Made by a program: the position numbers and the translations under genes. A stretch of 64,000 bases of DNA. Source: Flavobacterium gawalongense (GTDB taxonomy: Bacteria; Bacteroidota; Bacteroidia; Flavobacteriales; Flavobacteriaceae). Positions 16,237 through 25,895 of the stretch are shown here, piece after piece. The stretch covers positions 1 through 64,000 of the forward strand of contig NZ_VJZP01000005.1 in assembly GCF_007097265.1 (NCBI RefSeq), written 5' to 3'. How positions within the stretch are numbered: position 1 is the stretch's first letter; each line of letters begins with the position of its first letter. The notes under the pieces were generated by a model. It made no database searches. It saw nothing but the letters and a program-made list of their open reading frames with translations, and was not told where the DNA came from.

Positions 16237-17685
16237 TTATCCGACCGAACCTTCCAAACTAATCTCCAGTAACTTTTGTGCTTCTACTGCGAATTCCATT
16301 GGCAACTTATTCAATACATCTTTACTGAAACCGTTTACGATTAAGGCAATGGCTTTTTCGGTTGGAATTCCACGTTGGTTGCAATAGAAAACTTGGTCTT
16401 CGCCAATTTTACTTGTCGTAGCCTCATGTTCAATTTTTGCCGTTGGATTTTTACTTTCTATATAAGGGAAGGTATGTGCTCCACAATTGTTCCCCATTAA
16501 TAAGGAATCACATTGTGAAAAGTTTCTGGCATTATCCGCTCTAGCGCTAATTTGCACTAAACCACGGTAGCTGTTTTGTGATTTTCCTGCAGAAATTCCT
16601 TTAGAAATAATAGTCGATTTAGTGTTTTTACCTAAATGGATCATTTTGGTTCCTGTATCGGCTTGTTGAAAATTATTGGTAACAGCAATTGAATAAAATT
16701 CGCCTACTGAATTATCTCCTTTTAAAATAACAGAAGGATATTTCCAAGTTATGGCAGAACCAGTTTCTACTTGAGTCCAAGAAATTTTTGCATTTTTCTC
16801 ACACAAACCTCTTTTGGTTACAAAATTGAAAACCCCGCCTTTACCTTCTTTATTTCCAGGATACCAATTTTGAACAGTAGAATATTTTATTTCGGCATCG
16901 TCTAATGCAATTAATTCTACTACTGCAGCGTGCAATTGATTCTCATCACGACTTGGAGCGGTACAACCTTCTAAGTAAGAAACATAACTACCTTCGTCAG
17001 CAACTAATAATGTTCGCTCGAATTGTCCTGTTCCAGCCTGATTGATTCTAAAATAAGTAGAAAGTTCCATTGGACAACGAACGCCTTTTGGAATATAACA
17101 GAAAGAACCATCAGAGAAAACTGCCGAATTTAGGGCAGCATAAAAATTATCTTTTTGTGGCACAACCGTTCCTAAATATTTACGAACTAATTCTGGATGC
17201 TCTTTGATGGCTTCGGAAATACTCATAAAGATAATTCCTTTCTCCCCTAATGTTTTCTTGAAAGTAGTCGCTACTGAAACCGAATCAACTACGATATCCA
17301 TAGCTACATTATTCATCATCTTTTGCTCATCAACAGAGATACCTAACTTTTTATACATTTCTAAAAGTTCAGGATCTACATCGTCCAATGTTTTATTAGG
17401 ATCTACTGCTTTTGGAGCTGAATAATAGGAAATGGCCTGAAAATCAGGTTTAGTATAATGTACATTAGCCCATTCTGGCTCTGTCATTTGCTCCCAAGCA
17501 CGAAAAGCCTCAAGACGCCAATCAGTCATCCATTGAGGTTCTCCTTTTTTGTGTGAAATAGCCCTAACGATATCTTCATTTAAACCAATAGGAAACGTTT
17601 CTGATTCTAATTCGGTATAAAATCCGTATTCGTATTCTTTGTTTTCGAGTTCGATTTTTAAGTCGTCTTCGGTATATTTTGACAT
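16237..17685 (-). CDS. sufB: SufB, Fe-S scaffold subunit
   Basis: Core scaffold subunit of SufBC2D on which clusters are assembled. 482 residues, normal length. Family segments visible are [60 protein letters not shown] and [20 protein letters not shown], with [24 protein letters not shown] (in two parts) near the end, including the conserved Cys and Glu residues. Second gene of the suf transcript, 18 bp after sufA. Confidence 0.97.
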   Translation of the reverse strand: MSKYTEDDLKIELENKEYEYGFYTELESETFPIGLNEDIVRAISHKKGEPQWMTDWRLEAFRAWEQMTEPEWANVHYTKPDFQAISYYSAPKAVDPNKTLDDVDPELLEMYKKLGISVDEQKMMNNVAMDIVVDSVSVATTFKKTLGEKGIIFMSISEAIKEHPELVRKYLGTVVPQKDNFYAALNSAVFSDGSFCYIPKGVRCPMELSTYFRINQAGTGQFERTLLVADEGSYVSYLEGCTAPSRDENQLHAAVVELIALDDAEIKYSTVQNWYPGNKEGKGGVFNFVTKRGLCEKNAKISWTQVETGSAITWKYPSVILKGDNSVGEFYSIAVTNNFQQADTGTKMIHLGKNTKSTIISKGISAGKSQNSYRGLVQISARADNARNFSQCDSLLMGNNCGAHTFPYIESKNPTAKIEHEATTSKIGEDQVFYCNQRGIPTEKAIALIVNGFSKDVLNKLPMEFAVEAQKLLEISLEGSVG

Positions 17686-17703
17686 ATTTTTTTATTTAAT
17701 GTT

Positions 17704-18033
17704 TTACAGAGAAAATGATTCTCCACATCCACAAGTTCTATTGGCATTTGGGTTATTGAAAACAAATCCTTTACCATTTATTCCTCCCGAAAATTCTAAT
17801 ATTGTTCCGGCTAAGTACAGAAAAGATTTTTTTTCTACAGCGATAGTGATATCGTTGTCTACAAAAATTTTATCGTCTTCGCTTTTTGTTTTATCAAATT
17901 TTAAATCATAAGACAATCCAGAACATCCGCCGCTTTTTACACCAACTCTTACGTAGTCGATTGCAGCATCAAAACCATCATCTTTCATTAGATCGATGAT
18001 TTTTTTTCTTGCAGTGTCAGAAACTTTTATCAT
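17704..18033 (-). CDS. sufA: SufA/IscA-type Fe-S carrier protein
   Basis: A-type carrier (HesB/IscA family) of 109 residues that shuttles assembled clusters to target proteins. The three conserved cysteines are present: first in GVKSGGCSGLSYDLKFD, the last two in the C-terminal NRTCGCGESFSL. First gene of the suf transcript, with a promoter box upstream (18064-18071) and only 18 bp to sufB. Whether it is called SufA, IscA or ErpA cannot be settled from sequence; position favours SufA. Confidence 0.93.
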   Translation of the reverse strand: MIKVSDTARKKIIDLMKDDGFDAAIDYVRVGVKSGGCSGLSYDLKFDKTKSEDDKIFVDNDITIAVEKKSFLYLAGTILEFSGGINGKGFVFNNPNANRTCGCGESFSL

Positions 18034-18063
18034 AGCTTATATTGATTTTGTCTAAATTAAGCA

Positions 18064-18071
18064 CAAAGATA
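18064..18071 (-). promoter_or_regulatory. -7 box of the suf promoter
   Basis: On the minus strand TATCTTTG, a perfect match to TAnnTTTG, about 30 bp upstream of the sufA start. No clear -33 element and no recognisable operator (for example for an Fe-S sensing repressor) were seen. Confidence 0.6.
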
Positions 18072-18168
18072 CTATATAAAAAGCTTTTTCCATAATTGAT
18101 GCCATTTTTATAGCCAATGCCAAAATAGAAAAAAGTTATTTGGAATGAGTAATAGCAATTGAATTCCT

Positions 18169-18176
18169 TAACTTTG
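18169..18176 (+). promoter_or_regulatory. -7 box upstream of MBL hydrolase
   Basis: TAACTTTG fits TAnnTTTG, 22 bp before the start codon. The nearest upstream TTTG (18139) is somewhat far for the usual spacing. Confidence 0.45.
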
Positions 18177-18198
18177 GTTCCTCTCAAAAAAGAAAAAA

Positions 18199-19059
18199 AT
18201 GAAATTATATCCTATAGAAACAGGCAATTTTAAATTGGATGGTGGTGCGATGTTTGGCGTGGTGCCAAAAACCATTTGGAATAGAACCAATCCAGCCGAT
18301 GAAAACAACTTAATTGATATTGCTGCTCGTTGTTTATTGATTGAAGATAACAACCAATTGATTTTGATTGATACCGGAATGGGAAACAAACAATCAGAGA
18401 AATTTTTTGGGTATTATTCGCTTTGGGGAACGCATTCGATGGATAAATCCTTAGCCAAATTTGGCTTTCATCGCGATGATATTACCGATGTTTTTATGAC
18501 GCATTTGCATTTTGATCACTGCGGGGGAAGTGTGCAGTGGAACAAAGACAAAACGGGTTACGAACCGGCGTTTAAAAATGCTAAATTCTGGAGTAATGAT
18601 AAGCATTGGGAATGGGCGACAAAACCTAATTTAAGAGAAAAACCCTCTTTTTTGTCAGAGAATATTTTGCCGATGCAGGAAAGTGGCCAGCTCAATTTTA
18701 TCCAAAGACCGGAAGGTGATTTCCTTGAAAAATCGGAACTGGGTTTTGGTATTTTCTTTGCCGACGGCCATACCGAAAAGCAAATGATTCCGCATATTCA
18801 ATATCAGGATAAAACGATTGTCTTTTGTGCTGATTTATTGGCAACAGCCGGACATATTCCAATTCCTTATGTAATGGGCTATGATACCAGACCACTTTTA
18901 ACATTAGACGAAAAAGCAAAATTTATGAATGCTGCGGCGGATAATAATTACTATTTGTTTTTGGAACATGATGCGCATAATGAAATCATAACCGTTGAAA
19001 AAACGGAAAAAGGAGTTCGGTTGAAGGAACGATTTACTTGTGACCAAATCCTAATATAG
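18199..19059 (+). CDS. MBL-fold metallo-hydrolase
   Basis: 286-residue metallo-beta-lactamase-fold enzyme. The zinc-binding motif HxHxDH is in VFMTHLHFDHCGGSVQWN. Further ligands are probably His in FFADGHTEKQMIPH and Asp in TIVFCADLLATAGH, with a C-terminal His in LFLEHDAHNEI. The substrate cannot be told; relatives include lactonases and glyoxalase II-like enzymes. No signal peptide, so probably cytoplasmic. The last 20 or so bases of the gene are duplicated downstream at about 20854-20876, the edge of the tandem duplication that produced the two S8 peptidases. Confidence 0.88.
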   Translation: MKLYPIETGNFKLDGGAMFGVVPKTIWNRTNPADENNLIDIAARCLLIEDNNQLILIDTGMGNKQSEKFFGYYSLWGTHSMDKSLAKFGFHRDDITDVFMTHLHFDHCGGSVQWNKDKTGYEPAFKNAKFWSNDKHWEWATKPNLREKPSFLSENILPMQESGQLNFIQRPEGDFLEKSELGFGIFFADGHTEKQMIPHIQYQDKTIVFCADLLATAGHIPIPYVMGYDTRPLLTLDEKAKFMNAAADNNYYLFLEHDAHNEIITVEKTEKGVRLKERFTCDQILI

Positions 19060-19133
19060 TGTTAATACTGTTTATTTTTGTAACAAAAAGATATACTTTA
19101 GACCAATTTTGTAACTTTTTAAAAAACGTACAC

Positions 19134-20759
19134 ATGAATAGCATTAAACCCATTTACATTTCTGCTTTTGCCATTTTAGCTTTAGCAGGATGTGGCGCTT
19201 CAAAACAAGTTTCAAATACTTCGGCGGTAGTTGCCGTAAGCGCACCATTAAACATTAAAAAAAATGCACCAATAAATGAAAGTGATTTAAAACGCTGGAG
19301 TCATTTAGATATAGTAAAAGATACTATTCCGGGAATGAGTGTTGATAAAGCCTATTCCGAATTATTGAAAGGTAAAAAAGGAGTAACTGTAATTGTTGGG
19401 ATTGTAGATTCTGGAGTGGATATCGAACATGAAGATTTAAAATCGGTGGTTTGGACCAATAAAAAAGAAATCGCCGGAAATGGAATTGATGATGATAAAA
19501 ACGGATATATCGATGATATTCACGGTTGGAATTTCTTAGGAGATATCACCAAAGAAAATTATGAATATGAGCGAATTATTAAAAATAAAAACCTCGTAGA
19601 CGAAAAAACGTATCAAGATGCTAAAGCCATAAGTGATAAAAAAACAGCTGATGCAACAGCTGGGAAAACGCGTTCGGAACAAATGTTAATAGCCCTAAAT
19701 GAGAGTGATGTAACTCTAGTGAGACATTTTGGAAAATCGGTTTATACGATTGAAGAGGTAAAAGCAATTGTTTCACAAGAACCGGAAATGCAAAAAAGTA
19801 AGGCCGCTATGGAACAAATGTTTTCTTTTGGGATTCCTATAGCAGACCTGAAAGTTGCTGTTCAAAAACAACTTAATGGTTTTAATACAGTCTTAAATGG
19901 AGAAAATCTAAAAACTGACTACAGAAAAGTTTTGGGTGATAATCCAGAAGATATTACAGATACAAAATACGGAAACAATAATGTTATGGGTCCGGACAAG
20001 AATAGTATTCTTCATGGAACCCACGTTGCCGGAATTGTTGCTCAAACTAGAAACAACACAATGGGTGGTGACGGAGTGGCAAACAATGTTGAGATTTTAA
20101 CCGTTCGTGCCGTGCCAGACGGAGATGAATATGACAAAGATATCGCTCTTGGTATTCGTTATGCAGTTGACAATGGCGCTAAAGTAATTAACGGAAGTTT
20201 TGGAAAAAGCTTTTCTCCTCAAAAACAATGGGTTTATGATGCTATCAAATATGCAGAAAAAAAGGATGTGTTGATTGTTCATGCAGCCGGAAATGATGCT
20301 AAAGACATTGACTTTGCGGATAATTTTCCAAATGATTCTGAGGATAAAATAACTGAATTTGCTGATAATGTAATTACAATTGGGGCATTAAATTTTGAAT
20401 ACGGAAACAAAGTGGTGGCACGATTTTCTAATATTGGAAAAATCAATGTTGACGTTTTTGCTCCAGGAGTGAAAATTTATGCCACTACGCCAAATGATTC
20501 TTATAAATATTTGCAAGGAACATCCATGGCGGCACCAAACGCTGCCGGAGTTGCCGCACTAATACGTTCGCATTATCCAAAATTATCTGCGCAACAGGTA
20601 AAACATATTTTGATGGATTCAGGAGTGGCGATTATAACAGATGTTGTTATTAGTGGAAAACCTAATGACACACGTTCTTTTGCTACCTTATCTAAATCAG
20701 GAAAAATAGTGAATGCTTATAATGCATTACTGATGGCTGAGAAAATGTCTAAAAAATAA
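19134..20759 (+). CDS. subtilisin-like S8 peptidase lipoprotein (copy 1)
   Basis: Serine peptidase of the subtilase family, exported and probably lipid-anchored. From the Met at 19134 the product starts with a signal peptide and lipobox ALAGC; an in-frame ATG at 19059 would put 25 unrelated residues before it, so 19134 is preferred. Catalytic triad: Asp in VGIVDSGVDIEHEDL, His in LHGTHVAGIVAQ, Ser in GTSMAAPNAAGVAALI, oxyanion Asn in VHAAGNDA. GIDDDKNGYIDDIHGWNF is a calcium-site-like segment. About 540 residues. It has a tandem paralogue directly downstream. Confidence 0.93.
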   Translation: MNSIKPIYISAFAILALAGCGASKQVSNTSAVVAVSAPLNIKKNAPINESDLKRWSHLDIVKDTIPGMSVDKAYSELLKGKKGVTVIVGIVDSGVDIEHEDLKSVVWTNKKEIAGNGIDDDKNGYIDDIHGWNFLGDITKENYEYERIIKNKNLVDEKTYQDAKAISDKKTADATAGKTRSEQMLIALNESDVTLVRHFGKSVYTIEEVKAIVSQEPEMQKSKAAMEQMFSFGIPIADLKVAVQKQLNGFNTVLNGENLKTDYRKVLGDNPEDITDTKYGNNNVMGPDKNSILHGTHVAGIVAQTRNNTMGGDGVANNVEILTVRAVPDGDEYDKDIALGIRYAVDNGAKVINGSFGKSFSPQKQWVYDAIKYAEKKDVLIVHAAGNDAKDIDFADNFPNDSEDKITEFADNVITIGALNFEYGNKVVARFSNIGKINVDVFAPGVKIYATTPNDSYKYLQGTSMAAPNAAGVAALIRSHYPKLSAQQVKHILMDSGVAIITDVVISGKPNDTRSFATLSKSGKIVNAYNALLMAEKMSKK

Positions 20760-20772
20760 TAGTTCCAATTTA

Positions 20773-20809
20773 TTTATAAATGGAAGGGCAATTTGTCCTT
20801 CCATTTATA
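20773..20809 (+). terminator. terminator after first S8 peptidase
   Basis: Stem TATAAATGGAAGG / CCTTCCATTTATA with loop GCAATTTGT, followed by a T-rich stretch. Confidence 0.7.
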
Positions 20810-20945
20810 TTTTAACCCATATTAAGAACTCCTCTGATATTCATTCTTTTACTTTCGACCAAATCTTAATAGAGTGTTAATCCATTTATATTCTGTTGTA
20901 AAAAGACATAATTTAGGCCCTGCATTTAATTTTAAAAATTTATAA

Positions 20946-22556
20946 ATGAACAATATTAAACCAATCTATTATTCTGCCGCTGCTTTTTTTGCATTAGTAG
21001 GATGTAACGCTCAAAAACAAGTTTCCAAAAGTACTGTGCCTATAGCAGTAAGTACTCCGTTGATTATTAATAAAGTTGCACCTATAAGTGATACAGATTT
21101 AAAGCGTTGGAGTCATTTGGATTTAATAAAAGATACGATTCCTGGAATGAGCGTTGATAAAGCGTATGCCGAATTATTGAAAAATAAAAAAGGAGTAAAA
21201 GTTATTGTGGGAATTGTTGATTCAGGAGTCGATATTGGTCATGAAGATTTGAAATCAGTGATTTGGACAAATACCAAAGAAATTGCCGGAAATGGCATTG
21301 ATGATGATAAAAACGGATATATCGATGATATTCACGGTTGGAATTTCTTAGGAGATTCAGGATTTGAAAATTTAGAAATGACTCGTATTCTGAAAAAAGC
21401 GGATGATGGATCGGTGACATATAAAAATGCTAAAGCGGATTATGAAGATGAATATAAAGAAGCATTAGAAGGGAAACAACAAGTAGATTTTCTTTTAAAC
21501 ACCAATAAAATAATACAAACGTACTTAAAGAAAGACGATTATACACTTGAAGAACTGAATGCAATTGTTAGTACAGATGAAGTTTTGAATAAAAGCAAAA
21601 TGATTATGACTCGAGTTATTGGGCAGTCAGGTCCAAAATTTAGTGCTGATATTGAGGAATACAAAAAGTACATTTACGACCAATTGAATTATAATTTGAA
21701 CAAAGATTTTAATGGTAGAAAAGTTGTTGGCGATAATCCTGATGATATAAATGATACCAAATACGGTAACAATATTGTTTATGGACCGGATAAAGAAGAA
21801 GCATTGCACGGAACCCACGTTGCCGGAATTATTGCTCAAGTGAGAAATAACAATATTGGCGGTGACGGAGTTGCAAATAATGTCGAAATTATGGCTGTAA
21901 GAGCTGTTCCTAATGGTGATGAATACGATAAAGATGTTGCTTTGGCAATACGTTATGCAGTAGATAATGGGGCAAAAGTAATCAACGGAAGTTTTGGAAA
22001 AAGCTATTCTCCACACAAGCAATGGGTTTTTGATGCTATAAAATATGCTGAAAAGAAAGATGTTTTGTTTGTACACGCATCAGGAAACGATGGGAATGAT
22101 ATCGATCTAGAAAAAAATATCAATTTTCCAAATGATTCTGAAGACAATAAAACGGAGTTTGTTACTAATGTTCTTACTGTTGGAGCCTTGAATAATACGT
22201 ACGGAGAAACGGTAGTAGCGCCTTTTTCGAATTACGGAACAATCAATGTGGATGTTTATGCTCCAGGAATGGAAATTTACGCATCAGTGCCAAATAACAA
22301 ATACAAATACGAACAAGGAACATCGATGGCTTCACCAAATGCGGCTGGAGTTGCGGCATTAATCCGCTCGTATTATCCAAAATTATCAGCAGCGCAAGTC
22401 AAAAAAATTATGATGGATTCCGGGACGCCGCTACCAGCAACAGTTGAATTGGGAGAATCTCAAGAGAAAAAATCAATAGCTGATACTTCAAAATCAGGAA
22501 AAATGGTCAATGCTTATAATGCCTTGATTCTTGCTGAAAGAATGTCAAAAAAATAA
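20946..22556 (+). CDS. subtilisin-like S8 peptidase lipoprotein (copy 2)
   Basis: Paralogue of the preceding gene, 536 residues. Lipobox FALVGC near residue 19; triad Asp in VGIVDSGVDIGHEDL, His in ALHGTHVAGIIAQ, Ser in GTSMASPNAAGVAALI, Asn in HASGNDG. Long stretches are nearly identical to copy 1 (for example RWSHLD, DTIPGMSVDKAY, GIDDDKNGYIDDIHGWNF). The segment between the Asp and His motifs (about residues 140-260) differs strongly. The upstream region also copies that of the first gene, so both probably have their own promoter. Confidence 0.93.
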   Translation: MNNIKPIYYSAAAFFALVGCNAQKQVSKSTVPIAVSTPLIINKVAPISDTDLKRWSHLDLIKDTIPGMSVDKAYAELLKNKKGVKVIVGIVDSGVDIGHEDLKSVIWTNTKEIAGNGIDDDKNGYIDDIHGWNFLGDSGFENLEMTRILKKADDGSVTYKNAKADYEDEYKEALEGKQQVDFLLNTNKIIQTYLKKDDYTLEELNAIVSTDEVLNKSKMIMTRVIGQSGPKFSADIEEYKKYIYDQLNYNLNKDFNGRKVVGDNPDDINDTKYGNNIVYGPDKEEALHGTHVAGIIAQVRNNNIGGDGVANNVEIMAVRAVPNGDEYDKDVALAIRYAVDNGAKVINGSFGKSYSPHKQWVFDAIKYAEKKDVLFVHASGNDGNDIDLEKNINFPNDSEDNKTEFVTNVLTVGALNNTYGETVVAPFSNYGTINVDVYAPGMEIYASVPNNKYKYEQGTSMASPNAAGVAALIRSYYPKLSAAQVKKIMMDSGTPLPATVELGESQEKKSIADTSKSGKMVNAYNALILAERMSKK

Positions 22557-22698
22557 ATTAAATAGTTATTAATCTAAAGGAAGAGCGCTTGTTCTTCCTT
22601 TTGTATTAAAGAAATAATGAAATCGACAAGATTTAAAAATACAAATCCACATAAAGAATGACGATTCCATATTCCATTAAAAAAAATATTATCCTCGT

Positions 22699-24573
22699 AT
22701 GAAAAAATTCCTTTTACTATCTTTTATCACACTTAATTTTGGGTCCCTATTTGCCCAAAGTTCTACTTATTGGCAACAACACGTCGATTACAAAATGGAC
22801 GTTACGATGGATGTGAAGCATTACCAATACAAAGGAAAACAAGAATTGGTTTATACCAATAATTCTCCTGACACTTTAAGAAAAGTCTATTACCATTTAT
22901 TCAATAATGCCTTTCAGCCCGGAAGCGAGATGGATGCCAGAATCCAAAGCATCAAAGATCCAGACGGAAGAATGGTGAACAAAATAAAAGTTGGCGATAA
23001 AGAAGTCAAAGAAAGCCGAATCAAAACTTTGAAACCGAATGAAATTGGGTATTTGCGAATCTCTAATTTCAAACAAGACGGAGTAGTTGCTAATGCAAAA
23101 GAGGTTGGAACGATTCTCGAAGTTACTTTGGCGAAGCCAATAGTACCGAATTCTAAAACCATTTTTACATTAGATTTTGACGGACAGGTTCCAATTCAAA
23201 TTCGTCGTTCCGGAAGAAATAATGCCGAAGGCGTAGAATTATCGATGGCGCAATGGTATCCAAAAATAGCCGAATTTGATTTTGAAGGTTGGCATGCTGA
23301 TCCTTACATCGCTAGAGAATTTCACGGTGTTTGGGGAAATTTTGATGTCAATATTACTATTGATAAAGCATACGTTTTAGGAGGTACTGGTTATTTGCAA
23401 AACAAAAACGAAATAGGTCATGGTTATCAAGACCAAGGGCTTGTAGTCTCTGTTCCAAAGAAAACAAAAAAACTGACTTGGCGTTTTACAGCGCCAATGG
23501 TTCATGATTTTACTTGGGCTGCCGATAAAAATTACATTCATGATGTGGTGAAAGGACCTAATAATGTTGATTTGCATTTCTTGTATAAAAATAATCCAAA
23601 ATATATTCAGAACTGGAAAAGCCTACAACCTAAAACGATTCAGTTGATGGAGATTTACAACAAAACAGTTGGGGATTATCCATACAAACAATATTCCGTG
23701 ATTCAAGGCGGTGATGGCGGAATGGAATACGCGATGTGTACTTTGATTTTGGGTCAAGGCGATTTCGAAGGTTTGCTTGGTGTAACCGCTCACGAAATGG
23801 CACATTCCTGGTTTCAACATGTTTTGGCTTCCAATGAATCAAAACACGGATGGATGGATGAAGGGTTTACCTCTTTCCTTGAAGATTTTGGACTGAATGA
23901 AATGGCAGATAAGAAAATGGAAAACCCATTTACGGGAGCTTATAAAGGGTATTCCTCGATGGCGAATTCCGGAAAAGAATTGCCTCAAACCACACATGCG
24001 GATCGTTTTGATGAGAATAGAGTGTACAGCATCACTTCTTACAGCAAAGGAGAACTTTTCCTGACACAATTAATGTATTTGATAGGAAAGGAAAATTTAA
24101 TGAAAACCTTGAAAAAATACTACCAGGATTTCAAATTCAAACATCCTACGCCAAATGATATCAAAAGAACTGCTGAACGTATTTCAGGAGCAAATTTAGA
24201 TTGGTATTTGACCGATTGGACGCAAACTACCAATACGATTGACTACGGAATAAAAGACGTAAAAGAAAATGCAGATAAAACTGTTGCAACATTAGAAAGG
24301 ATTGGCAGAATGCCAATGCCAATTGATCTGACTGTTGAATATATGGACGGAACAAAAGAAAGTTTCTACATTCCGTTGCGAATGATGAGTTTCGAAAAAG
24401 AAAATCCGAATCCTTCATTAAAAAGAACGATTCTGAATGATTGGGCTTGGGCGTATCCAACTTTTGAATTTAGTATCTCGAAATCTAAAACTTCAATCAA
24501 GAAAATCACTATCGATCCAAGTGGATTAATGGCGGATCTAAAACCAGAAAATAACACGTTTGAAATAAAGTAA
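22699..24573 (+). CDS. M1-family zinc metallopeptidase
   Basis: Gluzincin aminopeptidase of 624 residues, exported by a signal peptide (residues 1-19, ending GSLFAQ). The zinc motif HExxH is in VTAHEMAHSWFQHVL, and the third ligand Glu follows 18 residues later in GWMDEGFTSF. The aminopeptidase-type exopeptidase motif appears as GDGGMEYAM in place of GAMEN. The N-terminal beta domain (KMDVTMDVKHYQYKGKQELV) fits M1. Length fits bacterial exported M1 members without the large C-terminal domain. It follows two other exported peptidases, so the segment may serve extracellular protein degradation, which is inference. Terminator at 24588-24622. Confidence 0.92.
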   Translation: MKKFLLLSFITLNFGSLFAQSSTYWQQHVDYKMDVTMDVKHYQYKGKQELVYTNNSPDTLRKVYYHLFNNAFQPGSEMDARIQSIKDPDGRMVNKIKVGDKEVKESRIKTLKPNEIGYLRISNFKQDGVVANAKEVGTILEVTLAKPIVPNSKTIFTLDFDGQVPIQIRRSGRNNAEGVELSMAQWYPKIAEFDFEGWHADPYIAREFHGVWGNFDVNITIDKAYVLGGTGYLQNKNEIGHGYQDQGLVVSVPKKTKKLTWRFTAPMVHDFTWAADKNYIHDVVKGPNNVDLHFLYKNNPKYIQNWKSLQPKTIQLMEIYNKTVGDYPYKQYSVIQGGDGGMEYAMCTLILGQGDFEGLLGVTAHEMAHSWFQHVLASNESKHGWMDEGFTSFLEDFGLNEMADKKMENPFTGAYKGYSSMANSGKELPQTTHADRFDENRVYSITSYSKGELFLTQLMYLIGKENLMKTLKKYYQDFKFKHPTPNDIKRTAERISGANLDWYLTDWTQTTNTIDYGIKDVKENADKTVATLERIGRMPMPIDLTVEYMDGTKESFYIPLRMMSFEKENPNPSLKRTILNDWAWAYPTFEFSISKSKTSIKKITIDPSGLMADLKPENNTFEIK

Positions 24574-24587
24574 GGTTTTATTAAAAT

Positions 24588-24622
24588 CAAAAAAAGTCTA
24601 GTTTTAAAGCTAGACTTTTTTT
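24588..24622 (+). terminator. intrinsic terminator between M1 peptidase and threonine dehydrogenase
   Basis: AAAAAAGTCTAG / CTAGACTTTTTTT stem-loop between convergent genes; flanking A and T runs suit both directions. Confidence 0.85.
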
Positions 24623-24642
24623 GGGGTTTGTTTTTTTGGGAA

Positions 24643-25581
24643 CTATTTCAAATGCTCTAACATATCTACCGTCATTGATTCCAGATCAAATTTATGTTTC
24701 CAGTTCCAATCTTTTCTGGCTTCGGAATCATCAATACTCGCTGGCCAGCTGTCGGCTATTTTTTGACGAAAGTCAGGTTTGTAAGTAACAGTAAATTCAG
24801 GAATATGTTTTTTGATTTCGGCAGCAATTTCAGTTGGTGTAAAACTCATTGCGGCCAGATTGTAGGAAGAATGAATTTTAATTTGTTCAACTGGTGCTTG
24901 CATAATCTGTATCGTCGCAGCAATCGCATCATCCATATACATCATGGGCATTTTAGTTTCGGAGGATAAAAAGCATTCGTATGTTTTATCCGAAATTGCC
25001 TTGTGGAAAATATCTACGGCATAATCCGTAGTTCCGCCACCAGGAGGCGTAGACCAGCTAATTAAGCCGGGATAGCGGATGCTTCGCACATCGACACCAA
25101 AAATATTGTGGTAGTATTCACACCATCTTTCGCCAGCTTGTTTACTGATTCCATAAACCGTTGAAGGTTCCATGATTGTGTATTGTGGTGTGTTTTCTTT
25201 GGGCGTTGTTGGGCCAAAAACAGCAATACTGGAAGGCCAAAATATCTTTTTTATTTTTTTTGCTTTCGCCAAATTCAAAACATGAAACAAAGAATTCATA
25301 TTTAAGTCCCAAGCAAAAGCTGGATTTTTCTCGGCAGTAGCCGATAATAATGCCGCCATTAAATAGATTTCATCGATTTGGTGAATCTCTACAAGATGCT
25401 CAATTTGATTAAAATCCAGCGCATTTACTACTTCGAAAGGACCCGAATTGACAACGTCATTATTCAGTTTTCGAATATCAGAAGCAATTACGTTTTCTGT
25501 TCCGTATATTTTTCGCAACTTATGGGTAAGTTCTGTTCCAATTTGTCCGCAAGCGCCGATAATCAATATTTTAGTACTCAT
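24643..25581 (-). CDS. L-threonine 3-dehydrogenase, short-chain (epimerase-like) type
   Basis: NAD-dependent oxidation of L-threonine to 2-amino-3-ketobutyrate. The 312-residue product is an extended SDR with ILIIGACGQIGTELTHKLR (NAD binding), catalytic Ser/Thr in FWPSSIAVFGP and Tyr-x-x-x-Lys in STVYGISKQAGERWCEYY. WSTPPGGGTTDYAVDIFHKA is the segment that distinguishes this TDH group, described from Flavobacterium frigidimaris, from UDP-sugar epimerases. A Met 15 codons upstream (25626) exists, but the Rossmann motif starts right after the Met at 25581 and the promoter box lies between them. Promoter and palindromic operator candidate upstream. Confidence 0.9.
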   Translation of the reverse strand: MSTKILIIGACGQIGTELTHKLRKIYGTENVIASDIRKLNNDVVNSGPFEVVNALDFNQIEHLVEIHQIDEIYLMAALLSATAEKNPAFAWDLNMNSLFHVLNLAKAKKIKKIFWPSSIAVFGPTTPKENTPQYTIMEPSTVYGISKQAGERWCEYYHNIFGVDVRSIRYPGLISWSTPPGGGTTDYAVDIFHKAISDKTYECFLSSETKMPMMYMDDAIAATIQIMQAPVEQIKIHSSYNLAAMSFTPTEIAAEIKKHIPEFTVTYKPDFRQKIADSWPASIDDSEARKDWNWKHKFDLESMTVDMLEHLK

Positions 25582-25599
25582 TTTGTCTGTTTTGAAATA

Positions 25600-25607
25600 C
25601 AAAGATA
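25600..25607 (-). promoter_or_regulatory. -7 box of threonine dehydrogenase promoter
   Basis: Minus-strand TATCTTTG, matching TAnnTTTG, 18 bp upstream of the start codon at 25581. Confidence 0.6.
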
Positions 25608-25619
25608 ACGTTTTCGTAA
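25605..25619. promoter_or_regulatory. operator candidate, shared with gdhA
   Basis: ATAACGTTTTCGTAA, overlapping the upstream edge of the -7 box. The identical 15-mer occurs upstream of gdhA (62683-62697). The core GATAACGTTTTC is close to the 12-bp palindrome GAAAACGTTTTC found near gdhA, resembling LacI-family operators. Confidence 0.5.
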
Positions 25620-25895
25620 ATAACACAAATTTGATGTAAAAAGTTATAAATTTACTAAAATAGTGTTTAAAATGGGTGTAAAATTCTTAATTTTTTGTTT
25701 TTTTAAATACAAAAAGAGCTTCAGGAATATTAGATTGTTATTCCTATGCCGTAATTCGTAATTGTAAATTTACTTTGTAACTTTGTACTTTAATGAAAAT
25801 TCAAATGAAATGAGCATAATGGTAATTTTATGCTAACAAGATGGAAGATGTATGCGAATTACATGCGACCATTAAAAAACAATAAATAGCTACAC

